In this document: positions 52,949 through 63,126 of the stretch, piece by piece
Layout of the letters: every line of letters starts with the position of its first letter
Position numbering within the stretch: the first letter of the stretch is position 1
Assembly (NCBI GenBank): GCA_017519865.1
Contig: JAFWRQ010000017.1
Location: forward strand, 1 to 64,000
DNA from: Bacteroidales bacterium
GTDB lineage: Bacteria; Bacteroidota; Bacteroidia; Bacteroidales; UBA932
Direction of reading: 5' to 3'
DNA: 64,000 nucleotides
Program-made: the position numbers and the translations under genes
Notes under the pieces: model-generated
What the model saw: the letters and a program-made list of their open reading frames with translations, nothing else
Database searches by the model: none
Told to the model about the DNA's origin: nothing

Positions 52949-54502
52949 TTATTCTTCCATTCCGTCGTATCCGTCGTCAATGATCCTGCCCACGGCCGAG
53001 CCGACCTTCTTTGTAAGGGCGTCGAAGGGATTCTTCCAGACGATCCTCGGGGTTTTATTCGCCTTCTTCTCTTCCTTTTTCCTCCTGGCTTCCTCCCTTG
53101 CCGCTTCGCGTTGCCTGCGCTGCTCGTCCTTCTCTTTCAGGCGCGCCCAGATGCCGGACTCCTTCTCCTCTTTCCCTTCTTCCTGGCCTGCATCATCAGG
53201 CGTCTCTTCTACAGGCTCATAGACCGGCTCCTCGGAAGGAACGTACACATCCTCGACGGGTTCCTCCGGAGCAGCTGCGGCGACCTCCTCTTCCTCATCA
53301 TACCGTGCGGGCGGTTCGGAGAGGCAGTTAAGGTATTTGTTGTCCTTCGCGGCCATTACCATTCCGACGGAGGCCACGGCGCTGGTGTCATTGATCTCGG
53401 GGCATCCGACGTACGAGAATTTCTGGCGGGGATATCCGATGCGGATGTTGTAGCCGGAAAGTTCCTTGACATAGGTCGAGAGATTGGGGATCACGGCCGA
53501 GCCTCCGGTCAGGACTATTCCGTTGCGGAGGTTGCCGCCGAATCCGCTCTCCTGGATCTTGTAGAGGCAAGCGTCGACGATCTCCCGCACGCGGCAGGTG
53601 ATGACCTCCGACAGGTACTTGACGGAGAGCTGCTTGCAGGAGCCGGACTCACGGTTGTTGATCTGGATGATCTTGTCCCTGAGGGTCAGGATCTTCTCGG
53701 GCATGCAGGCTCCGTAACCGAGCTTGATGTTCTCCGCCAGGCTCTCGGACGTGCCGCATTCGAGCTTGATGTCATTGGTTATGCTCTTTCCTCCGAAGGG
53801 GATGGAGGAATAGTAGCGCATGATGTCGTTGTGATAGATGGTCACGGACGTGGCGCCGGCGCCGATCTCGATCAGGGCGACTCCGTTCTCGCGCTCCTCG
53901 TCGGAGAGGATGGCTCCGGCAGTGATCTCCGGCAGGAAGTACTTCTTGGCCACGGCCACGCCCACCAGGTTCATCACGCGGTCTACATTGTCGCTGTGGC
54001 GCTTGCGGCCCACGAACACCTTGAAGTTCCCCTCGAGCGTGTCGCTGACCATTCCCTCGATGTCGCTTTCACGGGCGTTCAGGTACTCCTCGGTGGTGAA
54101 CGACTGAGCCACCACCCCGTACATTATCTGTTTCTCCGGATCCGGCAGCGGGTATGTGTCTATGGCATTGTTCTTCAGGAAGTCGATCTCCTCGCGGGTG
54201 ATGGAACTCTCTCCGTCCGAGCGTTCGAACTCGGCGCGCGCGTTCACCTGGCTCACCTCGTAGCGGGGGAGTCCGGTCACCACCTGGTGGATCTTGATCT
54301 TGAGTTCCTCTTCCGCATCTGCGAGGGCCGCCTTCACCTTTTCCGCAGCCTTCTGCGGGTTAAATACGTAGGAGTTGCGGATGCCTTCGGACGGGCTTTC
54401 CCGGTAGTAAAGCATCTGGACTCCCTTGCTGCTGATCTGTGCTACTGTAACGGCTATCTTCGACGTTCCCAGGTCGACGGCCGCTATGTATCTCTCGTCC
54501 AT
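52949..54502 (-). CDS. ftsA: Cell division protein FtsA
   Basis: This 517-residue actin-fold protein (AAVDLGTSKIAV, IEIGAGATSVTIY, IVLTGGSAVIPN) tethers FtsZ to the membrane. After the actin-like core comes an acidic, proline-rich linker of about 80 residues and a basic segment ending in an amphipathic helix (NPFDALTKKVGSAVGRIIDD). This is longer than the E. coli tail and typical of the phylum. Confidence 0.97.
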   Translation of the reverse strand: MDERYIAAVDLGTSKIAVTVAQISSKGVQMLYYRESPSEGIRNSYVFNPQKAAEKVKAALADAEEELKIKIHQVVTGLPRYEVSQVNARAEFERSDGESSITREEIDFLKNNAIDTYPLPDPEKQIMYGVVAQSFTTEEYLNARESDIEGMVSDTLEGNFKVFVGRKRHSDNVDRVMNLVGVAVAKKYFLPEITAGAILSDEERENGVALIEIGAGATSVTIYHNDIMRYYSSIPFGGKSITNDIKLECGTSESLAENIKLGYGACMPEKILTLRDKIIQINNRESGSCKQLSVKYLSEVITCRVREIVDACLYKIQESGFGGNLRNGIVLTGGSAVIPNLSTYVKELSGYNIRIGYPRQKFSYVGCPEINDTSAVASVGMVMAAKDNKYLNCLSEPPARYDEEEEVAAAAPEEPVEDVYVPSEEPVYEPVEETPDDAGQEEGKEEKESGIWARLKEKDEQRRQREAAREEARRKKEEKKANKTPRIVWKNPFDALTKKVGSAVGRIIDDGYDGMEE

Positions 54503-54506
54503 ATCC

Positions 54507-55283
54507 CTATTTTTTACAAACTATCTGTTTATCGTATTTCACGTTCACTGTCTTGTAGTATCCCTCTCCCTTTTCGGGCAGGATGTAGCGATAATAGTCC
54601 GACATTCGGTCGAACTTGTCCTTTGCACCGTACGGGCTTCCGAAGATGAAGCGTTCCTTGCCCTCGCGCGGGATCATCACGATGTCCCCGTTTTCCTCCA
54701 CGTGCATCTGCACGATGTTCTCTGCCCATATCCTGGACTTGTCCATATAATCCACCAGCGAGATGACTCCTTTCATCCAGTCCAGCTCGGCCTGGGTTTC
54801 CGGTGCTCCCTTATAGCCTTCGGTGCTGCGGATGGGGATTGCGCCGTCCATCACTGGCACAGGGGTGGTGTAGTTCTCCTGGAGCGGGAAAATGAATCCG
54901 TTACAGTCTGCATAGAAGCCGTAACCGCCCTTCTGGAAGCGGATGACGGGCTCGCGCTGCGTAAGCCGGATGTTGAGCATACCGTCATCCGTGACATAGG
55001 CCTCGCTCTTGAGGATGGCGCTCTGGACGTCGAGGGTGGCCTCTACCTTGTGCAGGCCTATGCTGTCCAGGCGCTGTCCGATGTATGCGCCATAGTATTT
55101 GTCCAGGTAGTCCTTGATGTCCTGCTCGCTGACGAAGCGGTAGCCGTCGGCATACTCGACCCGTATGCCTTCGCAGGTGCGCAGCTGGCGCTCCCGCGCG
55201 GTTCCCGCGTGGATGAGCGCGCATAGCGCGACCAGTGCGGCCAGCACCGCTACGGATACGAGTATGCGGACTTTGGTCTTCAT
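54507..55283 (-). CDS. ftsQ: Cell division protein FtsQ
   Basis: The 258-residue protein has one N-terminal membrane helix (about 7-25) followed by a POTRA-like domain (RVEYADGYRFVSEQDIKDYL) and a beta domain. It is identified by this architecture and by its place between murC and ftsA, with a 4-base overlap with murC. Confidence 0.88.
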   Translation of the reverse strand: MKTKVRILVSVAVLAALVALCALIHAGTARERQLRTCEGIRVEYADGYRFVSEQDIKDYLDKYYGAYIGQRLDSIGLHKVEATLDVQSAILKSEAYVTDDGMLNIRLTQREPVIRFQKGGYGFYADCNGFIFPLQENYTTPVPVMDGAIPIRSTEGYKGAPETQAELDWMKGVISLVDYMDKSRIWAENIVQMHVEENGDIVMIPREGKERFIFGSPYGAKDKFDRMSDYYRYILPEKGEGYYKTVNVKYDKQIVCKK

Positions 55284-56632
55284 TGCAAGGACTTTTCAAG
55301 CATTTCGGTTATAGGTTCTACGAAGCGGTCGATGTTTCCGGCTCCGAAGGTCACAAGCACGTCCGGGCGCTCCTGCGACAGCGTTTCCAGCAGTTTTTCC
55401 TTCGTTATGAGGACCTTCTCCGGAGCCGTCACATCCTTGAATATGAGTTCGGACGTGACTCCCGGGATGGGCTCCTCCCTCGCGGGGTAGATGTCCAGCA
55501 GGATGAGTTTGTCCACGGCGCTGAGCGCGGTGGCGAACTCCGGTGCAAGGTCCTGCGTGCGCGAATAAAGGTGCGGCTGGAAAACTGCCGTGAGTTTCCT
55601 TCCCGGAAACATTCCGCGGATGGAGGAAATGGTCGTTGCCAGTTCCTGCGGATGGTGCGCGTAGTCGTCTATGTATGTGAGGCCGGGACGGTTGATATGT
55701 ACGTCCATGCGCCTCTGCACGCCCTTGAAGGTCCCTATCGCGTGCCTGACGGCTTCAGGCGCGGTCCCGTGGACCAGGCAGACCGCGGCGGCAGCGATGC
55801 TGTTCTCGATGTATACCCAGCCTGGAACGCCGGGGGTGATGTCCTTGACGACGCCTCGGGGATATACCAGGTCGAAGGTATAGTGCCCGAGTTCGCCGCG
55901 CCTGATGTTCTCGGCGTGGAAATCGGCTGTCGGGTCATCGAGATGGTAGGTGTGGATCTTCGCCGCGGTGTCCTTTCCGGTGACTGGAAGGCCGAGTTTC
56001 TTGATGAGCACTCCGGAGACCTGGGAGGCGAATATGCGGAAAGCCTCCTGTACATGTTCCAGGTCGCCATAGATGTCGAGGTGGTCGGCATCCATGGCCG
56101 TGATGACCGCCACGGCGGGATGGAGTTGGTGGAACGAGCGGTCGAACTCGTCCGCCTCGGCCACGACCGTGGGCACGGGGCTCACCAGAAGATTGGTGCC
56201 GTAGTTCTTCGAGATGCCCCCGAGGAATGCCGAGCAGCCGTCGCCGCTCTCGGTAAGGATATGCGCCACCAGCGTGCTGGTGGTGGTCTTGCCGTGCGTT
56301 CCGGCGACGGCCAGGCATTTCTGCCCGCGCGTTATCTCGCCGAGGCTCAGGGAGCGCTTCACGACCCTGTATCCGTTTTCACGCACGTATGTGAGTTCGG
56401 AATTGTCGGAAGGTATGGCAGGAGTGTAGATTACCAGCGTCTCTTCCACATCCTTGGGAATGAAAGCCGGATCGTCTTCGAAATGCACGCCGATGCCCTC
56501 CTCCTGAAGTGCTTCGGTGAGGGCGGAAGGGGTGCGGTCGTAGCCTGAGACCACGAGCCCCTTGCGTTTGAAGTAGCGGGCGATGGCACTCATGCCGATG
56601 CCTCCGATCCCTATGAAATAAACATTCTTCAT
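55280..56632 (-). CDS. murC: UDP-N-acetylmuramate-L-alanine ligase
   Basis: The 450-residue protein starts with the GIGGIGMSAIARYF dinucleotide-like fold and has the ATP site AGTHGKTTTS. It adds L-alanine to UDP-MurNAc. It overlaps both murG and ftsQ by 4 bases. Confidence 0.97.
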   Translation of the reverse strand: MKNVYFIGIGGIGMSAIARYFKRKGLVVSGYDRTPSALTEALQEEGIGVHFEDDPAFIPKDVEETLVIYTPAIPSDNSELTYVRENGYRVVKRSLSLGEITRGQKCLAVAGTHGKTTTSTLVAHILTESGDGCSAFLGGISKNYGTNLLVSPVPTVVAEADEFDRSFHQLHPAVAVITAMDADHLDIYGDLEHVQEAFRIFASQVSGVLIKKLGLPVTGKDTAAKIHTYHLDDPTADFHAENIRRGELGHYTFDLVYPRGVVKDITPGVPGWVYIENSIAAAAVCLVHGTAPEAVRHAIGTFKGVQRRMDVHINRPGLTYIDDYAHHPQELATTISSIRGMFPGRKLTAVFQPHLYSRTQDLAPEFATALSAVDKLILLDIYPAREEPIPGVTSELIFKDVTAPEKVLITKEKLLETLSQERPDVLVTFGAGNIDRFVEPITEMLEKSLQ

Positions 56633-57771
56633 CTTTCCAGCAGTCTGTAAACTTCCTTGGCTATGTCCATTGCCGCGTCCATGCGGGCAAGCGGCGCTAT
56701 GTTGGTCTCCATCATCCTGATCCTTTCTGCGTCGTGCGCGAGCGCTACGGCCTCGGCCATCATCTTCTCCTTCGCTTCCGAATCCTTTACAAGGACGGCT
56801 GCGTCCTTGCGGACGAGCGCCATCGCATTGTGCGTCTGATGGTCCTCGGCCACGTTTGGCGAAGGGACGAGGATGGACGCCTTCCTGGCGGCGCAGAGCT
56901 CGGAGACAGAGCTGGCGCCTGAACGGGAGATGACCACGTCAGCCATGGCGTAGGCCAGGTCCATCCTTTGGATGAAATCGGAGTGGCGGACGTTGTCGAC
57001 CCTCCTCGTGGAGCGAATACTCTCCATGAATGCATCGATCTCGGGCTTGTAGTACTTGCCGCACTGCCACAGCACTTCGACGTCCTCCCCTCCGGGGCAT
57101 CCGTCCGAGACCCATTTCTTCATCGCCTCGTTGAGGGTGCGGCTGCCGAGGCTGCCGCCGACGATGAGTATGTGTTTCATGTCCGGGTTCAAGCCATAGA
57201 AGGCAATCCCTTCCTTGCGCATTTCCTCGGTTACGGGGACGATCTCCTTGCGGATGGGGTTGCCGGTGAACACTATCCTGTCGGCCGGGAAGAACTTCTC
57301 CATGCCCTCATACGCCACGCAGATGCTTCCGGCTTTCTTCGACAGGATCTTGTTGGTCAGGCCGGCGAAGCCGTTCTGCTCCTGGATCAGGGCGGGGATG
57401 CCCTTGCGTGTGGCCGCCCTGAGCAGCGGGGCGCTGGCGTAGCCGCCCACGCCTATGGCGATGTCCGGCTTGAAGTCGTCGATGATGCGTCCTGCCTTCC
57501 GGAGACTCTGGAGGAGCTTGAAGGGGACCTGCACGTCGTTCTTGATGTTGGCCCAGTTCAACTGGCGCTGGAGACCGACGATAGGGAGCCCCACGATGGT
57601 GTATCCCGCAGCCGGGACCTTCTCCATCTCCATCTTGCCGTAGGCGCCGACGAAAAGGATCTCGGTGTCGGGATTGAGTTCCTTGAGCTTGTCCGCGATG
57701 GAGATGGCCGGGAAGATGTGTCCTCCCGTGCCGCCTCCGCTTATTATTGCACGCAATGGTCTGTACTCCAT
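56629..57771 (-). CDS. murG: UDP-GlcNAc:lipid I N-acetylglucosaminyltransferase
   Basis: This 380-residue GT28 protein has the ISGGGTGGHIFPA N-terminal loop, GVGGYASAPLL and GGSLGSRTLN. It turns lipid I into lipid II. The ATG at 57771 is preferred because 57792 would overlap ftsW. Confidence 0.96.
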   Translation of the reverse strand: MEYRPLRAIISGGGTGGHIFPAISIADKLKELNPDTEILFVGAYGKMEMEKVPAAGYTIVGLPIVGLQRQLNWANIKNDVQVPFKLLQSLRKAGRIIDDFKPDIAIGVGGYASAPLLRAATRKGIPALIQEQNGFAGLTNKILSKKAGSICVAYEGMEKFFPADRIVFTGNPIRKEIVPVTEEMRKEGIAFYGLNPDMKHILIVGGSLGSRTLNEAMKKWVSDGCPGGEDVEVLWQCGKYYKPEIDAFMESIRSTRRVDNVRHSDFIQRMDLAYAMADVVISRSGASSVSELCAARKASILVPSPNVAEDHQTHNAMALVRKDAAVLVKDSEAKEKMMAEAVALAHDAERIRMMETNIAPLARMDAAMDIAKEVYRLLER

Positions 57772-57775
57772 ATCC

Positions 57776-59152
57776 TTAGTTCTCTGATTCAAATTCGTCC
57801 AATATGTCGAGTTCGGTCTTGAGGTCGTCGTGTGTCATCTTGAGGGGCTCTGCCTTGCGTATCTCCCTGTCTATCTTCCTGGATGCTTCGCGGCTGATCG
57901 AAAGGATGACGCCGAAGGCTATGCAGAAGACTATGAACGACGATGATCCGTAACTGATGAGCGGCAGGGTCTGGCCCGTGAGGGGACCGATGCCTGCATT
58001 GATCAGCATGTGCATCATGGCCTGGCCGCTTATGAGCAGTATCAGGCCGGCCACGGCAATCTTGCCGAAATTGTCCTTGCAGTTGCGCACTATCACAGAT
58101 CCCCGCGCCAGCAGACTGACATACAGGACAATGACTATCAGCGCTCCGAGCAGCCCATATTCTTCTACAATGAAACTGAACATATAGTCCTCGTACATCA
58201 CCGGTACGACGTAACGCTGGGTGCTCTGGCCCGCGCCCTTGCCCAGGAGTCCGCCCTGCTTGATGGCGATCTTGGCACTGTAGGGCTGGCGGAGCTTATC
58301 CAGGGCGGCGTTGTATTCCGGCGAGTTGGGCGCAGCGTTGTGGAAATCCTCCAATGCGTCGCCGCTGCCCTTTAGGCGGCTCACCCAGGTGTCCACGCGG
58401 GTTCCTTCAAGCAGTGTACCGCCGGTCACCTTGTTGATCAGGATGATTCCTGCAATCAGGGCGACAACCGCAAAGGCTGGAGCAATGAGTTCCTTGATGC
58501 TCAGGCCTCCGACCAGGATGGTCAGGAACATGATGAGGCCGATGAACGCGGCGCTGGATCCGCTTCCCAGGGCTACGAGGCCCATCACGAACACCATGGG
58601 GAAGTAGATGTATATGGTCTTCTGCCAGCCCGGTTTTCCGAGCCAGCGGAAACCGCTCTTCTTCGAGAGCCAGTTGGCAATGTGGAAACGTTTCTTCTGG
58701 AAAGCGTCCACTGCCCAGGCCAGGTACATGACCATGGCCACCTTTATGACTTCGTAGATGTGGAGCTGGAGCCCGCCTATCTTGATGACGCGCCAGGCGC
58801 CGTTGATCTGGCCGGCCTTGAAGAAGGGAAGGCTGTCGAAATGCGTCACGACCACGATCAGCAGCAGCGCCGACAGCGGGAATCCCAGACGTGCCAGGAA
58901 GCGGTAGCCCCTTACGCTTATGAAATTGTAGCATACCAGCAGCAGGACCATGCCCAGGAAGATGACCTTGAAGAGGTCCAGGACCACGTCTACGCGGGTC
59001 TGGGTCCCGTTCATCACCTCCTTGGTGGTGGATGTGGACGAGAATATGCAGACTGCTGATATCATAATCAGCATCAGCACGATCATCCAGACGACCTTGT
59101 CACCTTTGAGGCCGTCGAAGAAATTCCATATCCTGCTTTTCTGAGCCATCAT
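57776..59152 (-). CDS. ftsW: Peptidoglycan glycosyltransferase FtsW
   Basis: This 458-residue SEDS protein has about ten membrane helices, with GAWRVIKIGG, GGLLGKGAGQSTQRYVVPV and the conserved GQTLPLISYGSSSF near the end. It polymerises septal glycan with FtsI. A second in-frame ATG at 59149 is possible. Confidence 0.96.
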   Translation of the reverse strand: MMAQKSRIWNFFDGLKGDKVVWMIVLMLIMISAVCIFSSTSTTKEVMNGTQTRVDVVLDLFKVIFLGMVLLLVCYNFISVRGYRFLARLGFPLSALLLIVVVTHFDSLPFFKAGQINGAWRVIKIGGLQLHIYEVIKVAMVMYLAWAVDAFQKKRFHIANWLSKKSGFRWLGKPGWQKTIYIYFPMVFVMGLVALGSGSSAAFIGLIMFLTILVGGLSIKELIAPAFAVVALIAGIILINKVTGGTLLEGTRVDTWVSRLKGSGDALEDFHNAAPNSPEYNAALDKLRQPYSAKIAIKQGGLLGKGAGQSTQRYVVPVMYEDYMFSFIVEEYGLLGALIVIVLYVSLLARGSVIVRNCKDNFGKIAVAGLILLISGQAMMHMLINAGIGPLTGQTLPLISYGSSSFIVFCIAFGVILSISREASRKIDREIRKAEPLKMTHDDLKTELDILDEFESEN

Positions 59153-59161
59153 TCCTATGTT

Positions 59162-60502
59162 TTACAGGTTCCTGACGGCGTTCTTGAACTGTTCGCCCCT
59201 GTCTTCGTAACTGTTGAAGAGGTCGAAACTCGCGCAGCAGGGACTGAGCAGCACCACGTCGCCGGCGGTCGCAAGGCGGCTTGCGGCCTTTACGGCCGCT
59301 TCGGCCGACTGCGTGTCGACCATGCGGTCGGCTCCGACGATGCCCTCGAAGTGGTCGTGGATCTTGGCGTTGTCGACTCCCAGGCAGACTATCGCCTTGA
59401 CCTTCTCTCGTACGAGTTCGTCCAGGACGGAATAGTCGTTGCCCTTGTCCTTGCCTCCGACTATCCATACCACGGGCTTGGTCTGGCATTCGAGTGCGTA
59501 CCATGCCGAGTCGACGTTGGTGGCCTTGGAGTCGTTGATGTAGAGGACATCCTTGATGCTCAGCACGGGTTCGAGCCTGTGCTCGACGGGCTCGAAGGTG
59601 GAGAGGCTGCCGCGGATGACCTCGTCGTCGATGTCGACGGCCTTGGCGGCCAGCGCCGCCGCCATCGAGTTGTAGATGTTGTGCTTGCCGCCCAGCGCGA
59701 GTTCCTTGAGGTAGATCTCGCTCTCGCTCTCCTCGTATTTCACGACTATCTTCTCTCCGTCGAGATATGCGCCCTGGGAGACCTTTCCCTTCTGGGTGAA
59801 AGGAAGCATCTTGGCCTGTATGATGATCTTGTTCAGATGGTCGATGGTGATGGCGTCGTCGGAGTCGAAGATGAAGCAGTCCTCGGGGCGGAGGTTGCGC
59901 GTGATGCGGAACTTGGCCTTGACGTACTCCTCCATGTTGTAGTTGTAGCGGTCGAGATGGTCCGGGGTGATGTTTGTGATGATGGCGATGTCTGGACGGA
60001 AATCATATACGTTGTCCAACTGGAAACTGCTGATTTCCAGGACATAATAGTCGAAATGCTCGGTCGCCACCTGGAAAGCGTAGCTCTTGCCGATATTGCC
60101 GCCCAGGCCCACGTTGAGGCCTGCCTGCTGGAGCAGGTAGTATATCAGCGACGTGGTCGTGGTCTTGCCGTTCGACCCGGTGATACAAATCTTCTTTGCG
60201 GTATCGTAGCGGCCCGCGAACTCGATTTCCGAAAGGATGGGCGTGCCCTGCTGCATGAGTTTCTGCACCATGGGTGCGGCGGTGGGTATGCCCGGGCTCT
60301 TCACCACCTCGTCGGCGTTGAGGATGAGTTCCTCGCTGTGCTGCCCCTCCTCGAAGGGGATCTCCCACTGCCTCAGGGTGTCGGCATAGTGTTCCGCGAT
60401 CTTCCCCTTGTCCGAGAGGAAGACATCGAATCCTTTCACTTTGGCGAGCACTGCGGCTCCCACTCCGCTCTCGGCTCCTCCCAATACTACAATCCTTGAC
60501 AT
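59162..60502 (-). CDS. murD: UDP-N-acetylmuramoylalanine-D-glutamate ligase
   Basis: The 446-residue Mur ligase starts IVVLGGAESGVGAA and has the ATP site ITGSNGKTTTTS. The order between mraY and ftsW and the C-terminal LLSPCCASFDLFNSYEDRG motif agree with MurD. Confidence 0.97.
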   Translation of the reverse strand: MSRIVVLGGAESGVGAAVLAKVKGFDVFLSDKGKIAEHYADTLRQWEIPFEEGQHSEELILNADEVVKSPGIPTAAPMVQKLMQQGTPILSEIEFAGRYDTAKKICITGSNGKTTTTSLIYYLLQQAGLNVGLGGNIGKSYAFQVATEHFDYYVLEISSFQLDNVYDFRPDIAIITNITPDHLDRYNYNMEEYVKAKFRITRNLRPEDCFIFDSDDAITIDHLNKIIIQAKMLPFTQKGKVSQGAYLDGEKIVVKYEESESEIYLKELALGGKHNIYNSMAAALAAKAVDIDDEVIRGSLSTFEPVEHRLEPVLSIKDVLYINDSKATNVDSAWYALECQTKPVVWIVGGKDKGNDYSVLDELVREKVKAIVCLGVDNAKIHDHFEGIVGADRMVDTQSAEAAVKAASRLATAGDVVLLSPCCASFDLFNSYEDRGEQFKNAVRNL

Positions 60503-60517
60503 ATTAAGTATCTGTTA

Positions 60518-61702
60518 TTATCTGACTTTAAGCAATGCTAGCGTTGCGACCGCGAGGATGATCTCCACGAACCAGAACCGCGCGACTATCTTGGCCTCCG
60601 GAAGTGCGTGGACCGGCTTCTGGATCAGGGCGGGGATGCCTTCTTTCTGGAAATGGTGGTGCAGCGGCGTCATCTTGAAGACGCGGCGTCCGGCACCGTA
60701 TTTTTTCTTCGTTTTCTTGAAATAGGCCCTCTGGATGATGACCGAAAGGCTCTCCACGAGGAAGATGCCGCACAGGATGGGCAGCAGCAGTTCCTTGCGG
60801 ATGAGGACGGCGGCTACGCCGATGATGCCGCCGAGCGTCAGGCTTCCGGTGTCTCCCATGAACACCTGGGCGGGGTAGCAGTTGTACCACAGGAACCCTA
60901 CAAGGGCTCCGACGAATGCGGACATGAATACCGCTACCTCTCCCGAACCGGGTATGTACATGATGTTCAGGTAGTCGGCGTTGATGACGTTGCCTCCCAG
61001 CCAGCCCAGGACGCCTATCACGACTCCCACGATGGCGGAAGTGCCGGCCGCGAGGCCGTCCATGCCGTCGGTGAGGTTGGTGCCGTTCGAACAGGCCAGG
61101 ATGACGAAGATGATCAGCGCCAGATAGATGCCCCAGGTGCAATAGACTCCGAACTGTCCCTTGAAGGGCGACAGCCAGGAGTAGTCGAATTCGTTGCCCT
61201 TGAAGAACGGGATGGTGGTAACGAGATTGTCCGTAGGGATGGACGGGCTGACGCACACTATCAGGGCGATGCAGAAGGCCAGACCGAACAGGAGAAGCAT
61301 CTTGGTTCTCTCCCTGAGGCCTTCCTTATTGTGCTTGAACACCTTTATGTAGTCGTCGGCGAAGCCCACCGCACCGCACCAAAGGGTGGTGAGGAGCAGG
61401 AGCTGTGTATATATGTTGGTCAGGTCTGCCACAAGCAGGACGCCCACCAGGGTGGCGGCGATTATGATGATGCCTCCCATAGTGGGAGTGCCTTTTTTCT
61501 GCATCTGTCCCTCCAGCCCGAGGTCGCGGATGGTCTCGCCGATCTGGCGGCGCTGGAGCCAACGGATGATGGGCTCTCCGGCGAAGAAAGCGAAGAGCAT
61601 ACCCAGTACGTTTGCGAGTATGGCCCTGAAGGACAGGTAGCCCATCAGGCCGTGTCCCGGGAAATCGTAGTCTTTAAGCGCTTCAAAAAGATGATAGAGC
61701 AT
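60518..61702 (-). CDS. mraY: Phospho-N-acetylmuramoyl-pentapeptide transferase
   Basis: This 394-residue integral membrane enzyme has KKGTPTMGGI, VGFADDYIKV and NLTDGMDGLA, which carry the catalytic aspartates. The larger size relative to E. coli (360) comes from an extended loop, common in the phylum. It makes lipid I. Confidence 0.97.
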   Translation of the reverse strand: MLYHLFEALKDYDFPGHGLMGYLSFRAILANVLGMLFAFFAGEPIIRWLQRRQIGETIRDLGLEGQMQKKGTPTMGGIIIIAATLVGVLLVADLTNIYTQLLLLTTLWCGAVGFADDYIKVFKHNKEGLRERTKMLLLFGLAFCIALIVCVSPSIPTDNLVTTIPFFKGNEFDYSWLSPFKGQFGVYCTWGIYLALIIFVILACSNGTNLTDGMDGLAAGTSAIVGVVIGVLGWLGGNVINADYLNIMYIPGSGEVAVFMSAFVGALVGFLWYNCYPAQVFMGDTGSLTLGGIIGVAAVLIRKELLLPILCGIFLVESLSVIIQRAYFKKTKKKYGAGRRVFKMTPLHHHFQKEGIPALIQKPVHALPEAKIVARFWFVEIILAVATLALLKVR

Positions 61703-61719
61703 AATCTTTCAAACAGGTA

Positions 61720-63126
61720 TCAGGATCGTACACTTGCATAAATCTCCTCGACGATTTCCTTCTCGTCGAAATGTCTCTTTTCCCGGCCGATTATCTGGTA
61801 GGTCTCGTGACCCTTTCCGGCGAGAAGGATGGTTGCACCTTCGTCGGCGGTGAGGATGGCGGTCCGGATCGCCTCCTTGCGGTCGGCGATGAATATCGCC
61901 TTTGCCAGGCCGGCAGGGCTGAAGCCCTTGCGGATGTCTTCCAGTATGTCTTCAGTCCGCTCGGTGCGGCTGTTGTCGGAGGTTACGATGATGCGGTCGG
62001 CATATTCTTCGGCGACCTTTGCCATCTCCGGGCGCTTTGTCCTGTCACGGTCGCCGCCGCAGCCGAACAGGCAGATCAGCTGCTTTGACGGCTCGATGTC
62101 GCGGAGGGTCTTGAGTACGTTCTCCATCGCGTCCGGGGTGTGGGCGTAGTCGATGATGGTCGAGATGCTGCGTGGCCCGCGGATGTTTTCGAGGCGGCCC
62201 TTGGCGGACTCGAGCTTGCTCAGCGACAGCAGGGCTTCCTCCTGCGTGGCGCCTACGGCCAGCGCCGCCGAGTAGATGGCGAGCAGGTTGTAGGCATTGT
62301 GCTGGCCGATGAGCCGGGTCCAGACCTCGACTCCGTCCATCTTTAGCATCATTCCCTCGAAACTTTCCTCCATGATGCGGCAGGTGTGGTCCGCGAGACT
62401 CTTGCAGGAATAAGTGACCACCTTGGCAGCTGTATTCTGAACCATCACGAGGCCGTTGCGGTCGTCGATGTTGGTGATGGCCGTAGCGTCGGCGGGAAGG
62501 TTGTCGAAGAACAGTTTCTTGCAGCGGAGGTACTCGGCGAAGGTCCCGTGGTAGTCGAGGTGGTCGTGGGTGAGGTTGGAGAATATCCCGACCTTGAACT
62601 TCAGTCCTGCGACGCGCTCCTGCTCGATGCCGATGGAACTCACTTCCATGAAGCAGTACTCGCATCCTGCGTCTACCATGCGGCTCATCAGGGAGTTGAT
62701 GGTGATGGGGTCGGAGGTGGTGTTGTCGGTCTCCAGGCGTTCAGTGCCGACGTAGTTGGCGATGGTGGAGAGCAGTCCGCAGTTGTATCCGAGACCCATG
62801 AACATGTGGTAAAGGAGTGTCACGGTCGTAGTCTTTCCGTTGGTGCCCGTGATACCCACGAGCTGCAGCTTCTCCGAGGGATGGTCGAAGAAATTGGCGG
62901 CGCAGAGGGCGAGGCCCCTGCGGTCGGCGGAGACGACCGCCGCCGCGCCCGCCTCGAGCGCCGCTCCGATGAACTTGTGTCCGTCAGTGGCGAAGCCCTT
63001 CACTGCTATGAACAGTGAACCGGCTCCGGCCTTCCGCGAGTCGCTGCAGATGGAGAGGATCTCGGTCCCGGGTTCACCGTGGACGATCTCCGCTCCGGTA
63101 TTCCTGATGATGTCTTCGAGTCTCAT
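61720..63126 (-). CDS. murE: UDP-MurNAc-L-Ala-D-Glu ligase for the third residue (MurE)
   Basis: The 468-residue ligase has the ATP site ITGTNGKTTTVT, the carbamoylated-lysine region and DNSR near residue 400. The DNPR motif of meso-diaminopimelate MurE is here DNSR, with Asp, Asn and Arg kept. Diaminopimelate remains the likely substrate. It overlaps ftsI by 4 bases. Confidence 0.95.
   Translation of the reverse strand: MRLEDIIRNTGAEIVHGEPGTEILSICSDSRKAGAGSLFIAVKGFATDGHKFIGAALEAGAAAVVSADRRGLALCAANFFDHPSEKLQLVGITGTNGKTTTVTLLYHMFMGLGYNCGLLSTIANYVGTERLETDNTTSDPITINSLMSRMVDAGCEYCFMEVSSIGIEQERVAGLKFKVGIFSNLTHDHLDYHGTFAEYLRCKKLFFDNLPADATAITNIDDRNGLVMVQNTAAKVVTYSCKSLADHTCRIMEESFEGMMLKMDGVEVWTRLIGQHNAYNLLAIYSAALAVGATQEEALLSLSKLESAKGRLENIRGPRSISTIIDYAHTPDAMENVLKTLRDIEPSKQLICLFGCGGDRDRTKRPEMAKVAEEYADRIIVTSDNSRTERTEDILEDIRKGFSPAGLAKAIFIADRKEAIRTAILTADEGATILLAGKGHETYQIIGREKRHFDEKEIVEEIYASVRS

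Noticed and set aside
51764..54649. Very long plus-strand open frame opposite ftsZ and ftsA
   Set aside because: It lies antisense to two certain genes and exists only because GC-rich codons rarely give stops on the other strand.
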